In this document: one piece after another, positions 19,020 to 29,819 of the stretch | Layout of the letters: each line of letters starts with the position of its first letter | Numbering within the stretch: the first letter of the stretch is position 1 | Assembly: GCF_017356015.1 (NCBI RefSeq) | Contig: NZ_JAFIQV010000003.1 | Coordinates: 124,001-188,000 of the forward strand | Origin: Azospirillum sp. SYSU D00513 | GTDB taxonomy: Bacteria > Pseudomonadota > Alphaproteobacteria > Azospirillales > Azospirillaceae | DNA length: 64,000 bases | Direction: 5' to 3' | Program-made: the position numbers and the translations under genes | The notes under the pieces: generated by a model | Seen by the model: the letters and a program-made list of their open reading frames with translations, nothing else | Database searches by the model: none | What the model was told of the DNA's origin: nothing

Positions 19020-19542
19020 CGAATCCCGCCCCTTCCTGCCCGTCAACATCGCCGTCGTCACGGTGTCCGACACGCGGACGCTTGAGGACGACCGGTCCGG
19101 CGACGCGCTGGCCGAGCGGCTGACCGCCGCCGGCCACAGGCTGGCGGCCCGTGCCATCGTGAAGGACGAGGTCGCCTCCATCCGTGCCCAGGTGCAGGGC
19201 TGGATCGCCGATCCGGAGATCGACGTGGTGCTGACCACCGGCGGCACCGGCGTTACCGGCCGCGACGTGACGCCGGAAGCGGTGGAAGCTCTGTTCGAGA
19301 AGAGCATTCCCGGCTTCGGTGAGCTGTTCCGTTACCTGAGCTACGCGAAGGTCGGCACCTCGACGATCCAGAGCCGCGCCACCGGCGGTGTCGCCAACGG
19401 CACCTACATCTTCGCCCTGCCCGGCTCGCCCAGCGCCTGCCGCGACGCCTGGGACGGCATCCTCGAAGCCCAGCTCGACAACCGTCACCGCCCCTGCAAC
19501 CTCGTCGAACTGATGCCCCGGCTGAGGGAGCACCAGAAGTAG
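19006..19542 (+). CDS. moaB: Molybdenum cofactor biosynthesis protein MoaB
   Basis: A 178-residue protein of the MoaB/Mog fold that adenylates molybdopterin. It has the signature [17 protein letters not shown] and a later [17 protein letters not shown]. The start overlaps the end of the lytic transglycosylase gene by 14 bases. No other moa or moe genes are near, so the placement is by coupling and not by pathway. The next gene starts 10 bases on. Confidence 0.95.
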   Translation: MPKIDESRPFLPVNIAVVTVSDTRTLEDDRSGDALAERLTAAGHRLAARAIVKDEVASIRAQVQGWIADPEIDVVLTTGGTGVTGRDVTPEAVEALFEKSIPGFGELFRYLSYAKVGTSTIQSRATGGVANGTYIFALPGSPSACRDAWDGILEAQLDNRHRPCNLVELMPRLREHQK

Positions 19543-19552
19543 GGAACGGGCC

Positions 19553-20554
19553 ATGACGCCCGCCCCCATCCCCGCCCTGCTCGCCTCGCTGCGCCGCCTG
19601 CCCGCCTTCCGGACGCTGGAGGCCGGTGATCTCGCGCCCATGCCTCTGAAGGGCGTGGCGCATGACCACCTGCGGCTCTCCGGCCGGGGGCTGGTGGCGC
19701 GCCTGCCGCGCTGGAGCCAGGTCGGGCTGGACGCCGGGGCGAACCTGCACCATCAGGCCGCCGCCTTCGCGCGCGCGGCCCCCAGCGGCCACACGCCGGA
19801 ACTGGTCGCGGTGCTGGAGCCGGCGGAAGGGCTGCCGATGGGCGCCCTGCTGGTGACGGAGATCGCGGGCCGGCCGCCACGCCTGCCCGACGACATGCCG
19901 GCCATCGCGCGGGCGCTGGCGGCGCTGCACCGCATGCCCCTTCCCGACGCGGCGGAACGTGCGCCGCTCGCCTCCTCCGCCGATCCGGCCGCCGCCGCCC
20001 TGGCCCTGGTGGAGCGGCAGGCCGCCTGGTTCGAGCGCGCCGCCTTGCCGGAGGAGTCGCTCGCCCGCCTGCGCGACGAGCTGGACGCCGTGCGTGCCTT
20101 CCGGCTGGAGGCGCCGCAGCCCCTTACTCTGGTGGGCAGCGACGTCCATCCCGGCAATTTCCTGATCGACGATGCCGGAAAGGCTTGGTTCATCGACCTG
20201 GAGCGGGCGCAGTACGGGCATCCGGCCATGGACCTCGCCCATGCCAGCCTGCCGACCTCCACCATGTGGGACCCGGAGGTCGCGGCGGAGCTGACCCCGG
20301 CGGAGGTCGCGGCCTTCGTCGCCGCCTGGGAAGCCGCGGTGCCGGCGGAGCTCTCCCGTGCGGCACGGCCCTGGATGAAGCCGATGCGCCGCCTGACCTG
20401 GCTGCGCACCCTGTCCTGGATGGCGCGCTGGCGGGTCGAGGGTGCCACCCTGTCGCCCAGCATGCCGGAACGTCTGCGGGCCTACCTCGCGGGACGCGCC
20501 GCCGCCGTCTTCGAACCCCGTGTCATCGAAGGGGTCAGCCGCGAATGGCGGTAG
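19553..20554 (+). CDS. APH/choline kinase-like phosphotransferase
   Basis: A 333-residue small-molecule kinase-like protein. The catalytic loop appears as LVGSDVHPGNFLID (usually HGDLHPGN, so the first His is replaced by Ser) and the metal-binding loop as WFIDLERAQYGHPAMDLAH. Substrate unknown; choline/ethanolamine kinase-like and aminoglycoside phosphotransferase-like members look alike at this level. It follows moaB by 10 bases in the same operon. Confidence 0.85.
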   Translation: MTPAPIPALLASLRRLPAFRTLEAGDLAPMPLKGVAHDHLRLSGRGLVARLPRWSQVGLDAGANLHHQAAAFARAAPSGHTPELVAVLEPAEGLPMGALLVTEIAGRPPRLPDDMPAIARALAALHRMPLPDAAERAPLASSADPAAAALALVERQAAWFERAALPEESLARLRDELDAVRAFRLEAPQPLTLVGSDVHPGNFLIDDAGKAWFIDLERAQYGHPAMDLAHASLPTSTMWDPEVAAELTPAEVAAFVAAWEAAVPAELSRAARPWMKPMRRLTWLRTLSWMARWRVEGATLSPSMPERLRAYLAGRAAAVFEPRVIEGVSREWR

Positions 20555-20651
20555 CGCAAGCCGCCGCCACTGGTCCATGATGGAGGAGGATGTGGAGCTT
20601 GCCCGGTTCTTCCCTTCGCGACGTGCTGCCCACCAGCGGGTGTTCAAAGCC

Positions 20652-22406
20652 ATGAAGAGTTTTCGAAACGGACGCGCGGCCCTGGCTGCGGCATTCATCG
20701 CGGCGCTCGGCGGCCTGCCGTCGTCCGGCGCGCTTGCGGCCGGTGCCGGCACGGCTCCGGTGGTCGCTCCTGTTCCCGAACGCCCGATGCTGTCCAACGT
20801 GACCGGCAGCTACCTGGCGGGGCGCTTCGCCCAGCGCCAGGACGACTGGAAGACAGCCTCCCAGTATCTGGCCCACGCCCTGTCGGCGAACCCCGAGGAT
20901 CTGTCGCTGCTGCGCCAGACCTATCTGCTGAAGCTTGGCGAAGGGCAGACGGATGCGGCGCTCAGCTACGCGAAGCGGCTGGTCGGCAAGGATCCGGACC
21001 CGCAGATGGCCCTCATCCTGCTGGTCGCCGACCATCTGAACCGCGGCCGGCTGGAGGAGGCCGCCGCGCTGGCCGCGCGGATGCCCGACCAGGGCATGGC
21101 GAAATACTTCGGCCCGCTGATCGACGCCTGGCTCCTCATGGCGCGCGGCGACGCGGCCAAGGCGAGCGAGGAGCTGTCGTCCCTGTCCGACGCCCCCGGC
21201 TTCACGACCCTGCAACAGCTTCACTCAGGCCTGATCCAGGACCTCGCGGACAACAGGGAGGCGGCGGCGCGCCATTACGCCGCCCTCACCGAGACGCAGG
21301 CCCCGCTCCGCGTCGTGCAGATCGTCGGCAACTTCTTCGAGCGCAATGGCCGCGTGGATGAGGCCCGCGCTCTCTACGAGCGGTTCAAGGCGAGCAACCC
21401 CGAAAGCCTGATGATGGAGCCGGCGCTGAAGGCTCTGGGCCAGGGCAAGGTGCCGGCGCGCATCGTCGCGGACGCGCGGCAGGGCATGGCGGAGGCGCTG
21501 TTCGACCTTGCCAGCGCGCTCCACCAGGAGGGTGCGGAGGAGACGGCGCTTCTGTTCGGTCGGGTCGCCCTCCACCTGCGCCCCGACCTGACGCTCGCGC
21601 GCTTCATGATCGGCGACATCATGGACGCGCGCGACCTTCACGCGGAGGCCCTCGCGGAATATCAGGGTCTGGCGTCGGACCCGATGCTCGGCTGGGCGGC
21701 GAAGCTGCACATGGCGGAAAGCCTGACGCGGCTGAAGCGCACCGACGAGGCCATCGCCCTGCTGACGCAGCTCGCCGGGGAACGGCCGGAGCGCACCGAC
21801 GCTCTGGTCCGGCTGGGCGACCTCTACCGCAGCGCCGAGCGCTACGAGGAGGCTGCCGCCACCTACAGCAAGGCACTGGAGCGCATCGGTACGCCCGAAC
21901 AGCGCCACTGGGCGCTGCTCTACACCCGCGCGGTCACCTGGGAGAAGCTGGACCGCTGGCCGCAGGCGGAAGCCGACCTGCAGCAGGCGCTGGCGCTGAA
22001 TCCGGACGAGCCGCTCCTGCTGAACTATCTCGGCTACAGCTGGGTGGACCGAGGCCTCCATCTCGACAAGGGGCGGGCGATGGTCGAGCGGGCCGTCGAG
22101 CTGCGGCCGAGGGACGGCTACATCATCGACAGTCTGGGCTGGGCGCTCTACCGCATGGGCGAGTTCGAGCAGGCCGTGACGACGCTGGAGCGGGCCGTCG
22201 AGCTGAAGCCCGTCGATCCGACCATCAACGACCATCTCGGCGACGCCTACTGGCGTGTCGGCCGCCGCAACGAGGCGCGCTTCCAATGGAACCGCGCCCT
22301 GCGGATCGCCGAGGAGGAACCCTTGAAGGAACAGATCCGCGCCAAGCTGGAGAAGGGCCTTGCCGACCGGCAGGCCGCCGAGGCCGAACGGCCGAAGCAG
22401 CCGTAA
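20652..22406 (+). CDS. Exported tetratricopeptide-repeat protein
   Basis: A 584-residue protein with a Sec-type signal (MKSFRNGRAALAAAFIAALG ... LAA) and TPR units along most of its length, such as ALVRLGDLYRSAERYEEAAATYSKAL and ADLQQALALNPDEPLLLNYLGY. TPR arrays are scaffolds for protein complexes; being exported, it probably works in the periplasm or at the outer membrane. The frame is open further upstream (an ATG at 20577 and a GTG near 20640), but the chosen ATG gives a clean signal peptide. It is 9 bases upstream of ispE. Confidence 0.88.
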   Translation: MKSFRNGRAALAAAFIAALGGLPSSGALAAGAGTAPVVAPVPERPMLSNVTGSYLAGRFAQRQDDWKTASQYLAHALSANPEDLSLLRQTYLLKLGEGQTDAALSYAKRLVGKDPDPQMALILLVADHLNRGRLEEAAALAARMPDQGMAKYFGPLIDAWLLMARGDAAKASEELSSLSDAPGFTTLQQLHSGLIQDLADNREAAARHYAALTETQAPLRVVQIVGNFFERNGRVDEARALYERFKASNPESLMMEPALKALGQGKVPARIVADARQGMAEALFDLASALHQEGAEETALLFGRVALHLRPDLTLARFMIGDIMDARDLHAEALAEYQGLASDPMLGWAAKLHMAESLTRLKRTDEAIALLTQLAGERPERTDALVRLGDLYRSAERYEEAAATYSKALERIGTPEQRHWALLYTRAVTWEKLDRWPQAEADLQQALALNPDEPLLLNYLGYSWVDRGLHLDKGRAMVERAVELRPRDGYIIDSLGWALYRMGEFEQAVTTLERAVELKPVDPTINDHLGDAYWRVGRRNEARFQWNRALRIAEEEPLKEQIRAKLEKGLADRQAAEAERPKQP

Positions 22407-22415
22407 GCGCTGGAC

Positions 22416-23300
22416 ATGGACGGCTTCATTGAGGCAGCACCCGCCAAGCTGAACCTGTATCTGCACGTCACCGGGCGGCGCGCGGACGGCTATCACGAGT
22501 TGGACAGCCTCGTCGCCTTCGCCTCCGCCGGCGACCGTGTGACGGTGACCCCCGATCCCGACGGGCCGCGGCTGCATCTCTCCGGCCCCTTCGCGCCGGC
22601 GCTGGCGGGGGAGCCGCCCTCGGGCAACCTCGTGCTGCGCGCGGTGACCGCGCTGGCGGAGCGGTTCGGCCGCGCGCCGGCCGTCTCGGTCGCGCTCGAC
22701 AAGCACCTGCCCGTGGCGTCGGGCATCGGTGGCGGCTCCGCCGACGCGGCGGCCTGCCTGCGCGGCTTGGCCCGGCTGTGGGAGATCGCGCCGGACCACC
22801 CGGCCCTGTTCGAGGTGGCGGCATCGCTCGGCGCCGACGTGCCCGTCTGCCTGGACGGCCGCACCCGCTATTTCGGCGGCATCGGCGACGAGCTGGCCCC
22901 GGCCCCGGCCCTGCCGGAGATCCATCTGGTGCTTGCCAATCCCGGCGTTCCGGTGCCGACCCCGGCCGTCTTCAAGGCGCGCAGGCAGGATGCCGAGGGC
23001 GACCGCTTCTCCCCGCCCGCGCGCTTCGCCGGCACTCCCGCCGATGCGGCGGATCTGGCGGGCCTGCTGCGGGAGCGGCGCAACGACCTGACCGGCGCGG
23101 CCTTGAGCGTCGCCCCGGCCATCGCCGGCACGCTCGCCGCCCTGGACGACACGCCCGGCTGCCTGCTGTCGCGCCTGTCCGGCAGCGGGGCCACCTGTTT
23201 CGCGCTCTACGCCCACGCGGAGGAGGCCGAAGCGGCGGCGGGCCGGATCACCGCCGCCCATAACCGCTGGTGGGTCAAGGCGGCGCGGATGCTCGGCTGA
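22416..23300 (+). CDS. ispE: 4-diphosphocytidyl-2-C-methyl-D-erythritol kinase
   Basis: A 294-residue GHMP kinase of the non-mevalonate isoprenoid pathway. The N-terminal AAPAKLNLYLHVTGRRADGYHELDSLV and the ATP-binding loop LPVASGIGGGSADAAACLRGL are diagnostic, and the C-terminal LSRLSGSGATCFALY completes the family pattern. It is the last gene of a plus-strand run (transglycosylase, moaB, kinase, TPR, ispE) and converges on the radical SAM gene 24 bases beyond. Confidence 0.96.
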   Translation: MDGFIEAAPAKLNLYLHVTGRRADGYHELDSLVAFASAGDRVTVTPDPDGPRLHLSGPFAPALAGEPPSGNLVLRAVTALAERFGRAPAVSVALDKHLPVASGIGGGSADAAACLRGLARLWEIAPDHPALFEVAASLGADVPVCLDGRTRYFGGIGDELAPAPALPEIHLVLANPGVPVPTPAVFKARRQDAEGDRFSPPARFAGTPADAADLAGLLRERRNDLTGAALSVAPAIAGTLAALDDTPGCLLSRLSGSGATCFALYAHAEEAEAAAGRITAAHNRWWVKAARMLG

Positions 23301-23324
23301 AGGCCCGCCGCGCCGGACCTTTCC

Positions 23325-24416
23325 TCAAAACAGGCTCATCTGGCGGTCGTCCTTCGGCGGACAGCGGAACTGGGTCAGGTCCAGCCCGCCGATGCCATCG
23401 ATGCGGTCGCCCAGCCCCAGCTTCCGGCAGGCGCCGCGGAAACGCTGGCGCAGCAGGTCGGCGTAGGCGCCGCTGCCGACGAAGCGGCTGCCGAAACGCG
23501 GATCGTTGAGGCGCCCGCCGCGCGACTGCTGGATGAGGGACAGGACGTGGCGGGCGCGGTCCGGCCGATGCGTCTCCAACCAGTCGGCCATTAGCTCCTT
23601 CACCTCGTGGGGAAGCCGCACCAGCATGTAGGCGGCGCTCACCGCCCCCGCCTCGCGCGAGGCGGCGAGGATGGCCTCCAATTCCATGTCGTTCAGCGCC
23701 GGGATCATGGGGGAGGCGAGCACGCAGACCGGGATGCCCGCCCGGCTGAGATCCCGGATGGCGGCCAGCCGCCGGTGGGGCGCGCTGGCCCGCGGCTCCA
23801 GCGTCCGGGACAGGGCGGGGTCGAGCGTGGTGACGGACAGGCAGACCGTGACGAGGTTCCGTTCCGCCATGGGCGCCAGTATGTCGATGTCGCGGGTCAC
23901 CAAGGCCGACTTGGTCGTGATCATGAGCGGATGGCCGAAGGCGGCCAGCACCTCCAGCACGCGCCGGGTGATCCGGTGCTCGCGCTCGATGGGTTGGTAG
24001 CAATCCGTGTTGGTGCCCAGCGCGATCACGCGGCACTGGTAGCTCCTGGACCGCAGTTCCCGCTCCAGCAGTTCCGGCGCGTCGAACTTGGCGAAGAGGC
24101 GCGTCTCGAAATCCAGCCCAGGCGACAGGCCGAGATAGGCGTGGGAAGGCCGCGCGTAGCAATAGGTGCAGCCGTGTTCGCAGCCCCGGTAGGGGTTCAC
24201 GGACTGCTCGAAGGGAATGTCGGGAGAATCGTTCCGGCTGATCACCGACCGCGCCGTGTCGGGAAGCACTGTGGTCCGCAAGGGCGGAAGATCCTCGTCG
24301 CAATGGCTGTCCCAGCCATCGTCGACCGCGTGGCGGTCGTGGCGGTCGAAACGCGGCGTAGGGTTGCCCAGGGCGCCGCGCCCCTTTCTCGGAACATCCG
24401 GCAGCTTCTCGTCCAT
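23325..24416 (-). CDS. PA0069-type radical SAM protein
   Basis: A 363-residue radical SAM enzyme. The cluster motif is CEHGCTYC (Cys79, Cys83, Cys86), within NPYRGCEHGCTYCYARPSH; an arrangement seen in the PA0069/spore photoproduct lyase-like group, whose reaction is not established. Later blocks LGTNTDCYQPIERE and ITTKSALVTRDID belong to the same barrel. Start: the ATG at 24416; a GTG two codons upstream is possible. No strong ribosome site is visible. Confidence 0.9.
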   Translation of the reverse strand: MDEKLPDVPRKGRGALGNPTPRFDRHDRHAVDDGWDSHCDEDLPPLRTTVLPDTARSVISRNDSPDIPFEQSVNPYRGCEHGCTYCYARPSHAYLGLSPGLDFETRLFAKFDAPELLERELRSRSYQCRVIALGTNTDCYQPIEREHRITRRVLEVLAAFGHPLMITTKSALVTRDIDILAPMAERNLVTVCLSVTTLDPALSRTLEPRASAPHRRLAAIRDLSRAGIPVCVLASPMIPALNDMELEAILAASREAGAVSAAYMLVRLPHEVKELMADWLETHRPDRARHVLSLIQQSRGGRLNDPRFGSRFVGSGAYADLLRQRFRGACRKLGLGDRIDGIGGLDLTQFRCPPKDDRQMSLF

Positions 24417-24554
24417 GCCCACAAGCTTAGCGGCACAGGAGAACTTTTCAAGAACATAAGCGCATGCGGCTGGAAGCGGCGTGAACGCCGGCTGGGATGG
24501 CGGAGCCGCCCGCCCCGGTCCCCTGCGGCGCGGCGCTCCCTTCCCTCGCCGCCC

Positions 24555-24824
24555 TCAAGAGGTGCGGGTCGAATCCTCTCCGGCCGCCGTTCCGCCCCAG
24601 ATCATCGCGGGCTGCGCGATTGGCCGGCGCGAGCAGTCCGCCTTGGGGCAGTCGCAGGACGGGAAGCGGCAGCCGTCTCCGTTGAGTTCGTTCGCCTCGA
24701 CGGCAAGCTGGTAACGGGCCGCCTGTGCCGCCTGCGGCTGCACGAGCCCAAGTTCCTCATAGCGATTCACGATGTGGCGTAGCTGCCCCAGAACCGTCCT
24801 GAAAACGCACTCTCCCTTGGACAT
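24555..24824 (-). CDS. Small protein with a C-terminal cysteine cluster
   Basis: An 89-residue protein beginning MSKGECVFRTVLGQLRHIVNRYEELGL after a GGGGGGACCAG stretch. Near the end it has CRFPSCDCPKADC (four Cys in 13 residues), a spacing that could hold one zinc or an iron-sulfur centre. I do not recognise the family. It is upstream of, and in the same direction as, the radical SAM gene, 138 bases apart. Confidence 0.65.
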   Translation of the reverse strand: MSKGECVFRTVLGQLRHIVNRYEELGLVQPQAAQAARYQLAVEANELNGDGCRFPSCDCPKADCSRRPIAQPAMIWGGTAAGEDSTRTS

Positions 24825-25031
24825 CTGGTCCCCCCGGTCATCGGCTGGTCTCACGACTGCGAGGCGGACAACAGCGTTGGCTTGGGGAGCGATCCGTTTT
24901 GCGAGCGATTTACCCTCTTATCCTTTGTTCCTGCTCTTCGGGTGATATCAGAAAGCCGAGTTCCTGCCACGCTTCCGCCACTTTCAGGCGTCCGGAAAGG
25001 ACGCCCTCCGGCGGGCTGCCGGGATCGCCGT

Positions 25032-25385
25032 TCAGGGAATGTTGAGCTGGAAGCTGAAGCCCGGACGCGGTGCGTGGTAATAGGGGCGCGGGGCGTAGAC
25101 CACCGGCGGCGGCGCATAGTAGACCGGAGGCGGCGCGTAGATCACGGCCGGCGGCCGGGGCCTCGGATAATGGTGATGATGACGAGGCCCGCGCTCCCAA
25201 CGGTCGCGGTGGCCGCGGCGGTCCCAATCCCGATCCCGATCCCAGCCGCGCTCATGCCCCCAGCCGCGGTCGCGGTGATCCGCTGCCGCCGGGGCCGCGG
25301 TGCCGAGAAGGGTGCCCGCAACCAGCAGACCCAAGATCGTGCCAAGCCCACGGTTGGGCTTTTCCCCGCCGAACAAGCTCTTCAT
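25032..25385 (-). CDS. Exported Arg/His- and Pro/Tyr-rich small protein
   Basis: A 117-residue protein with a signal segment (GLGTILGLLVAGTLLGTAAPAAA) cut before DHRDRGWGHERGWDRDRDWDRR. The mature part is an Asp/Arg/Trp-rich stretch, a His tract, and then near-repeats of YAPPPVYYAPPPVVYAPRPYY. Such low-complexity Pro/Tyr-rich envelope proteins are common in alphaproteobacteria and have no known function. AAGGAG lies nine bases before the ATG. A 7-base hairpin at 24987-25005 follows the gene but has no T run. Confidence 0.75.
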   Translation of the reverse strand: MKSLFGGEKPNRGLGTILGLLVAGTLLGTAAPAAADHRDRGWGHERGWDRDRDWDRRGHRDRWERGPRHHHHYPRPRPPAVIYAPPPVYYAPPPVVYAPRPYYHAPRPGFSFQLNIP

Positions 25386-25690
25386 TGCCTGGACTCCTTG
25401 CCGGGGGACCATGCGTCCCCCGCTCTGCATGAATGAACAGGAGGGCGGAGAACTTTATTCCAGGGGCGGAGGGCGAAGACGGCGCAAGACCATTCCGTAT
25501 CCGGTCTTAGCCTTGTCTTTGCTGTTTCATTCCGTTTTCCTAACGAGATGGATCGGCCCGGTATCTCCGGAAGCGGCCAGAATAGAAAAGCCCTCCGTCA
25601 CGAGGACGGAGGGCTTTCCGGTAGATGTCCCTTCGGCGGTGAGGCGCGCCGGGGCGCGGCCGTCCCCGCCGAAAGGGTTCCTTCGACAGA
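25386..25690. other. Intergenic region between small exported protein and cold-shock gene
   Basis: 305 bases. The part next to the exported-protein gene should hold its promoter. The cold-shock gene's terminator lies at 25586-25617. I see no open frame with family character here on either strand. Confidence 0.5.
25586..25617 (-). terminator. Intrinsic terminator of the cold-shock gene
   Basis: On the minus strand AAAGCCCTCCGTC, a five-base loop, GACGGAGGGCTTT, then TCTATTC. The 13-base stem includes the A/T flanks, so it should work in both directions. It lies about 75 bases after the stop. Confidence 0.9.
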
Positions 25691-26245
25691 TCAGGCCACT
25701 TCGATGCGCTGCGCTTCCGGGCCCTTGGCGCCCTGGCGGATGGTCACCCGCACCTGCTCGCCGTCGGCCAGGACGTCCAGGCCCGAACGCTCCAGCGCGC
25801 GGATGTGGACGAAGATGTCCTTGCCGCCGTCGGACGGGGCAATGAAGCCGAAGCCCTTGGTGACGTTGAACCACTTCACCGTGCCGTCGACCGTCTCCTC
25901 GCTGCCGCCACCATACTGGTGGTCGTCATAGCCGCCACGGCTGGCGGCCGGACGGGCCGACGGGCGGCTCGGGGCGGCGGTGCTGGTGTCGACGCTGTGG
26001 ATGCTCGCAACCTGAGGCCCCTTGGGTCCGCGCGACAGATCGCATTCGACCGTCGCACCTTCCGGCAGACTGTCGTGACCGGAGAACTGAAGAACGGTGG
26101 AGTGGAGGAAGGCATCCGGCGAGCCATCCTCCGGCGTGACGAAGCCGAAGCCCTTGGTGGCGTTGAACCACTTCACGGTGGCTCGGATGTTGCGCTGGGT
26201 GATTTCGGGAGCGCGGAAGGAGTTGCGCTGCGGACGGTCGAACAT
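25691..26245 (-). CDS. Double cold-shock-domain protein
   Basis: A 184-residue protein with two cold-shock domains, each with the RNA-binding signature: [20 protein letters not shown] near residue 20, and [20 protein letters not shown] near residue 118. A Ser/Pro/Gly-rich linker (about 85-115) joins them. These domains bind single-stranded RNA and DNA and act as chaperones or antiterminators. Two-domain forms are usual in alphaproteobacteria. Start: ATG at 26245; one at 26257 adds four residues. No strong ribosome site is visible. Confidence 0.94.
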   Translation of the reverse strand: MFDRPQRNSFRAPEITQRNIRATVKWFNATKGFGFVTPEDGSPDAFLHSTVLQFSGHDSLPEGATVECDLSRGPKGPQVASIHSVDTSTAAPSRPSARPAASRGGYDDHQYGGGSEETVDGTVKWFNVTKGFGFIAPSDGGKDIFVHIRALERSGLDVLADGEQVRVTIRQGAKGPEAQRIEVA

Positions 26246-26420
26246 ACGGGGTCTCATCTGTCGTGTTACGCCGCGCCCCATACCACGGAGCGCGAAGACA
26301 AGAGGATGACCCCTTCCTCCTTCCATTTCAATTAAGAAGACAGGGAAAGACCCAAAAGACTCTTAAAAATCTCTCCCCGTCCACTCTTCGCTATTGCAGC
26401 GGGGGCCGCACCCGCGCCTG

Positions 26421-26939
<519 letters not shown>

Positions 26940-27201
26940 AGGACGAACCTTCGTTGCAATCGGCCTGTTGGGGGCCGCCGGTCCGGAGCACCCCGTTTCG
27001 AGCGGCCATCCATAGCGCAGCGCGCGCAGCGCCGCCACACCCGTGATGACGGCGTGCCGGCGGGCATGACCTTTCACGGCTCCTAGCCCTTTCGATTTGA
27101 CAGGGCCGCCCCATGCCGGAAAAAATCGCCGCACCCTGCTCCCCGGGAGCGGCGGTTTCCAAGCGATGCGTCCGTTCCAAGCGCCGATGAGCCATCATTC
27201 C

Positions 27202-27624
27202 ATGAACCGTTCCGTCCTTCCGGCCCTGCTTGCCGCCGTCATCCTGGCCACGGCACCCCTGGCCGCCGGGCGCGCCGCGCCTCCGGCCGGCGCTTCCCCG
27301 GCCAGCACCCCGGCCACGGTGGAGGAGAGCTTCCGCGCGGCGGACCGGAACGGCAACGGGCTCATCGAGGAGGAGGAATACGCGTGGCAGATCGTCCAGA
27401 TGTTCGCCGCGCACGACGCCGACCAGGACGGCAGCCTGACGGCGGCCGAGCTGATGGAACCCGACCGCCGCCTCTTCCGGGCCGCCGACGCGAACCGCGA
27501 CGGCAAGCTGACGTTCCAGGAAATCATGAAGTGCAAGCTGAACGACTTCCGCCGCGCCGATGGGGATGGAAACGGCGTGCTGAACGCGTCGGAGGCCGCT
27601 TCCTTCACGCCGGTGGCCCGATGA
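27202..27624 (+). CDS. Exported EF-hand calcium-binding protein
   Basis: A 140-residue protein with a signal peptide (MNRSVLPALLAAVILATAPLAAG) followed by four EF-hand loops: DRNGNGLIEEEE, DADQDGSLTAAE, DANRDGKLTFQE and DGDGNGVLNASE. All keep the acidic residues at positions 1, 3 or 5 and 12, so calcium binding in the periplasm is likely; the role is unknown. ATGs at 27166 and 27187 are alternative starts. Its stop codon lies inside a 17-base tandem repeat shared with the next gene's leader. Confidence 0.85.
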   Translation: MNRSVLPALLAAVILATAPLAAGRAAPPAGASPASTPATVEESFRAADRNGNGLIEEEEYAWQIVQMFAAHDADQDGSLTAAELMEPDRRLFRAADANRDGKLTFQEIMKCKLNDFRRADGDGNGVLNASEAASFTPVAR

Positions 27625-27654
27625 AGGGAGCCACACGATGAAGGGAGCCACACG
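27621..27654 (+). repeat. 17-base tandem duplication around stop codon and ribosome site
   Basis: The unit ATGAAGGGAGCCACACG occurs twice with no gap. The first copy contains the EF-hand gene's TGA. Each copy carries AAGGGAG, and the second leads straight into the ATG of the small lipoprotein. A six-codon frame (ATG AAG GGA GCC ACA CGA TGA) is created at 27638. Confidence 0.95.
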
Positions 27655-27900
27655 ATGAAATGCCTCACCCGTGCCGCCCTCGCGGCTCTGCTCGCCCTGG
27701 CGCTCGCCGGCTGCCAGACCACGGGCGCCGAGCCTGCCGCCACCCCGCCCGCCGAAGCATTCTTCGGCAAGGGCCGGGAGAACACCGACGCCCTGATCGG
27801 CGGCGCGCTGCTCGGCAAGCCCAGCCTTGCGCCGCCCGCCCCCGCCGCGCGGGAGCAGAGCCTCATGGAACGCTGGAAGCGCGACCGGCAGTTCTTCTGA
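27655..27900 (+). CDS. Small lipoprotein
   Basis: An 81-residue protein with a lipoprotein signal ([14 protein letters not shown]; lipobox LAGC, Cys20) and a short charged mature region ending [12 protein letters not shown] do not recognise a family. The ATG directly follows the tandem repeat carrying AAGGGAG. It lies between the EF-hand gene and rnhB on the same strand and is probably co-transcribed with the former. Confidence 0.8.
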   Translation: MKCLTRAALAALLALALAGCQTTGAEPAATPPAEAFFGKGRENTDALIGGALLGKPSLAPPAPAAREQSLMERWKRDRQFF

Positions 27901-27961
27901 TGCCGGGCTTGCGGAGCCGGTCGCTCTCCTGCATGAGGATGCCGCGCATCAGGATGCAAAA

Positions 27962-28630
27962 ATGACGAAGCTGCTTTCCGCCAAGCCCGTGAGGACCTCG
28001 CGCGGCCTTCCCGACCTGAGTTACGAGCTGTCCGTCGGCCAGGGACGGCGGGTGTGCGGCATCGACGAGGTCGGGCGCGGGCCGCTCGCCGGGCCGGTGG
28101 TGGCCGCCGCCGTGGTGCTGCCGCCGGACGGGCTGCCGGCCGATCTCACCCGCCTCATCAGGGACAGCAAGGCCATGACCCGCCAGCAGCGGGAGGAGGC
28201 CGAGCCGGCGATCCGCGCCCACGCACTGGCTTACGCCGTGGCCGAGGCGCTGGTCGCGGAGATCGACAGCCTCAACATCCACAAGGCGACGCTGCTCGCC
28301 ATGAAGCGCGCCTATGAGGGGCTGACGGGCGAGGCGCCGGCCGTGGCGCTGATCGACGGCAAGTTCAAGCCGGATCTGCCCTGCCTGGCGGAGGCGATCG
28401 TCAAGGGCGACGGAAAGAGCCAGTCCATCGCCGCCGCCTCCATCCTGGCGAAGGTGGCGCGCGACCGGGAGATGCTGCGGCTGGCGGAGCTGCATCCCCA
28501 TTACGGCTGGGACCGCAACGCCGGCTATCCCACGCCGGAGCATCTGGAAGCGCTCCAGCGTCATGGAACCACGCCGCACCACCGAGTCAGTTTTGCACCA
28601 GTGCGTGCCCAAAAAGCCCGCGAGGGGTGA
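27962..28630 (+). CDS. rnhB: Ribonuclease HII
   Basis: A 222-residue enzyme that removes ribonucleotides and RNA primers from DNA. The catalytic acidic residues lie in [32 protein letters not shown] and KVARDREM, with the His/Gly block [22 protein letters not shown] lies eight bases before the chosen ATG. It precedes ccrM by 88 bases, a neighbour pair conserved in alphaproteobacteria. Confidence 0.96.
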   Translation: MTKLLSAKPVRTSRGLPDLSYELSVGQGRRVCGIDEVGRGPLAGPVVAAAVVLPPDGLPADLTRLIRDSKAMTRQQREEAEPAIRAHALAYAVAEALVAEIDSLNIHKATLLAMKRAYEGLTGEAPAVALIDGKFKPDLPCLAEAIVKGDGKSQSIAAASILAKVARDREMLRLAELHPHYGWDRNAGYPTPEHLEALQRHGTTPHHRVSFAPVRAQKAREG

Positions 28631-28666
28631 TCCGGTCTACCCCTTCGGCAGAAAGCTGTTGACGGC

Positions 28667-29815
<1,149 letters not shown>

Positions 29816-29819
<4 letters not shown>

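Noticed and set aside
16605..19307. 900-codon antisense frame over the transglycosylase gene
   Set aside because: No domain, Arg/Gly/Gln-rich; the plus frame holds the SLT active site.
24910..25030. Protein-like tail of a minus-strand frame after the Pro/Tyr-rich gene
   Set aside because: No start with a ribosome site in the unique part; the rest is antisense or out of frame with the real gene.
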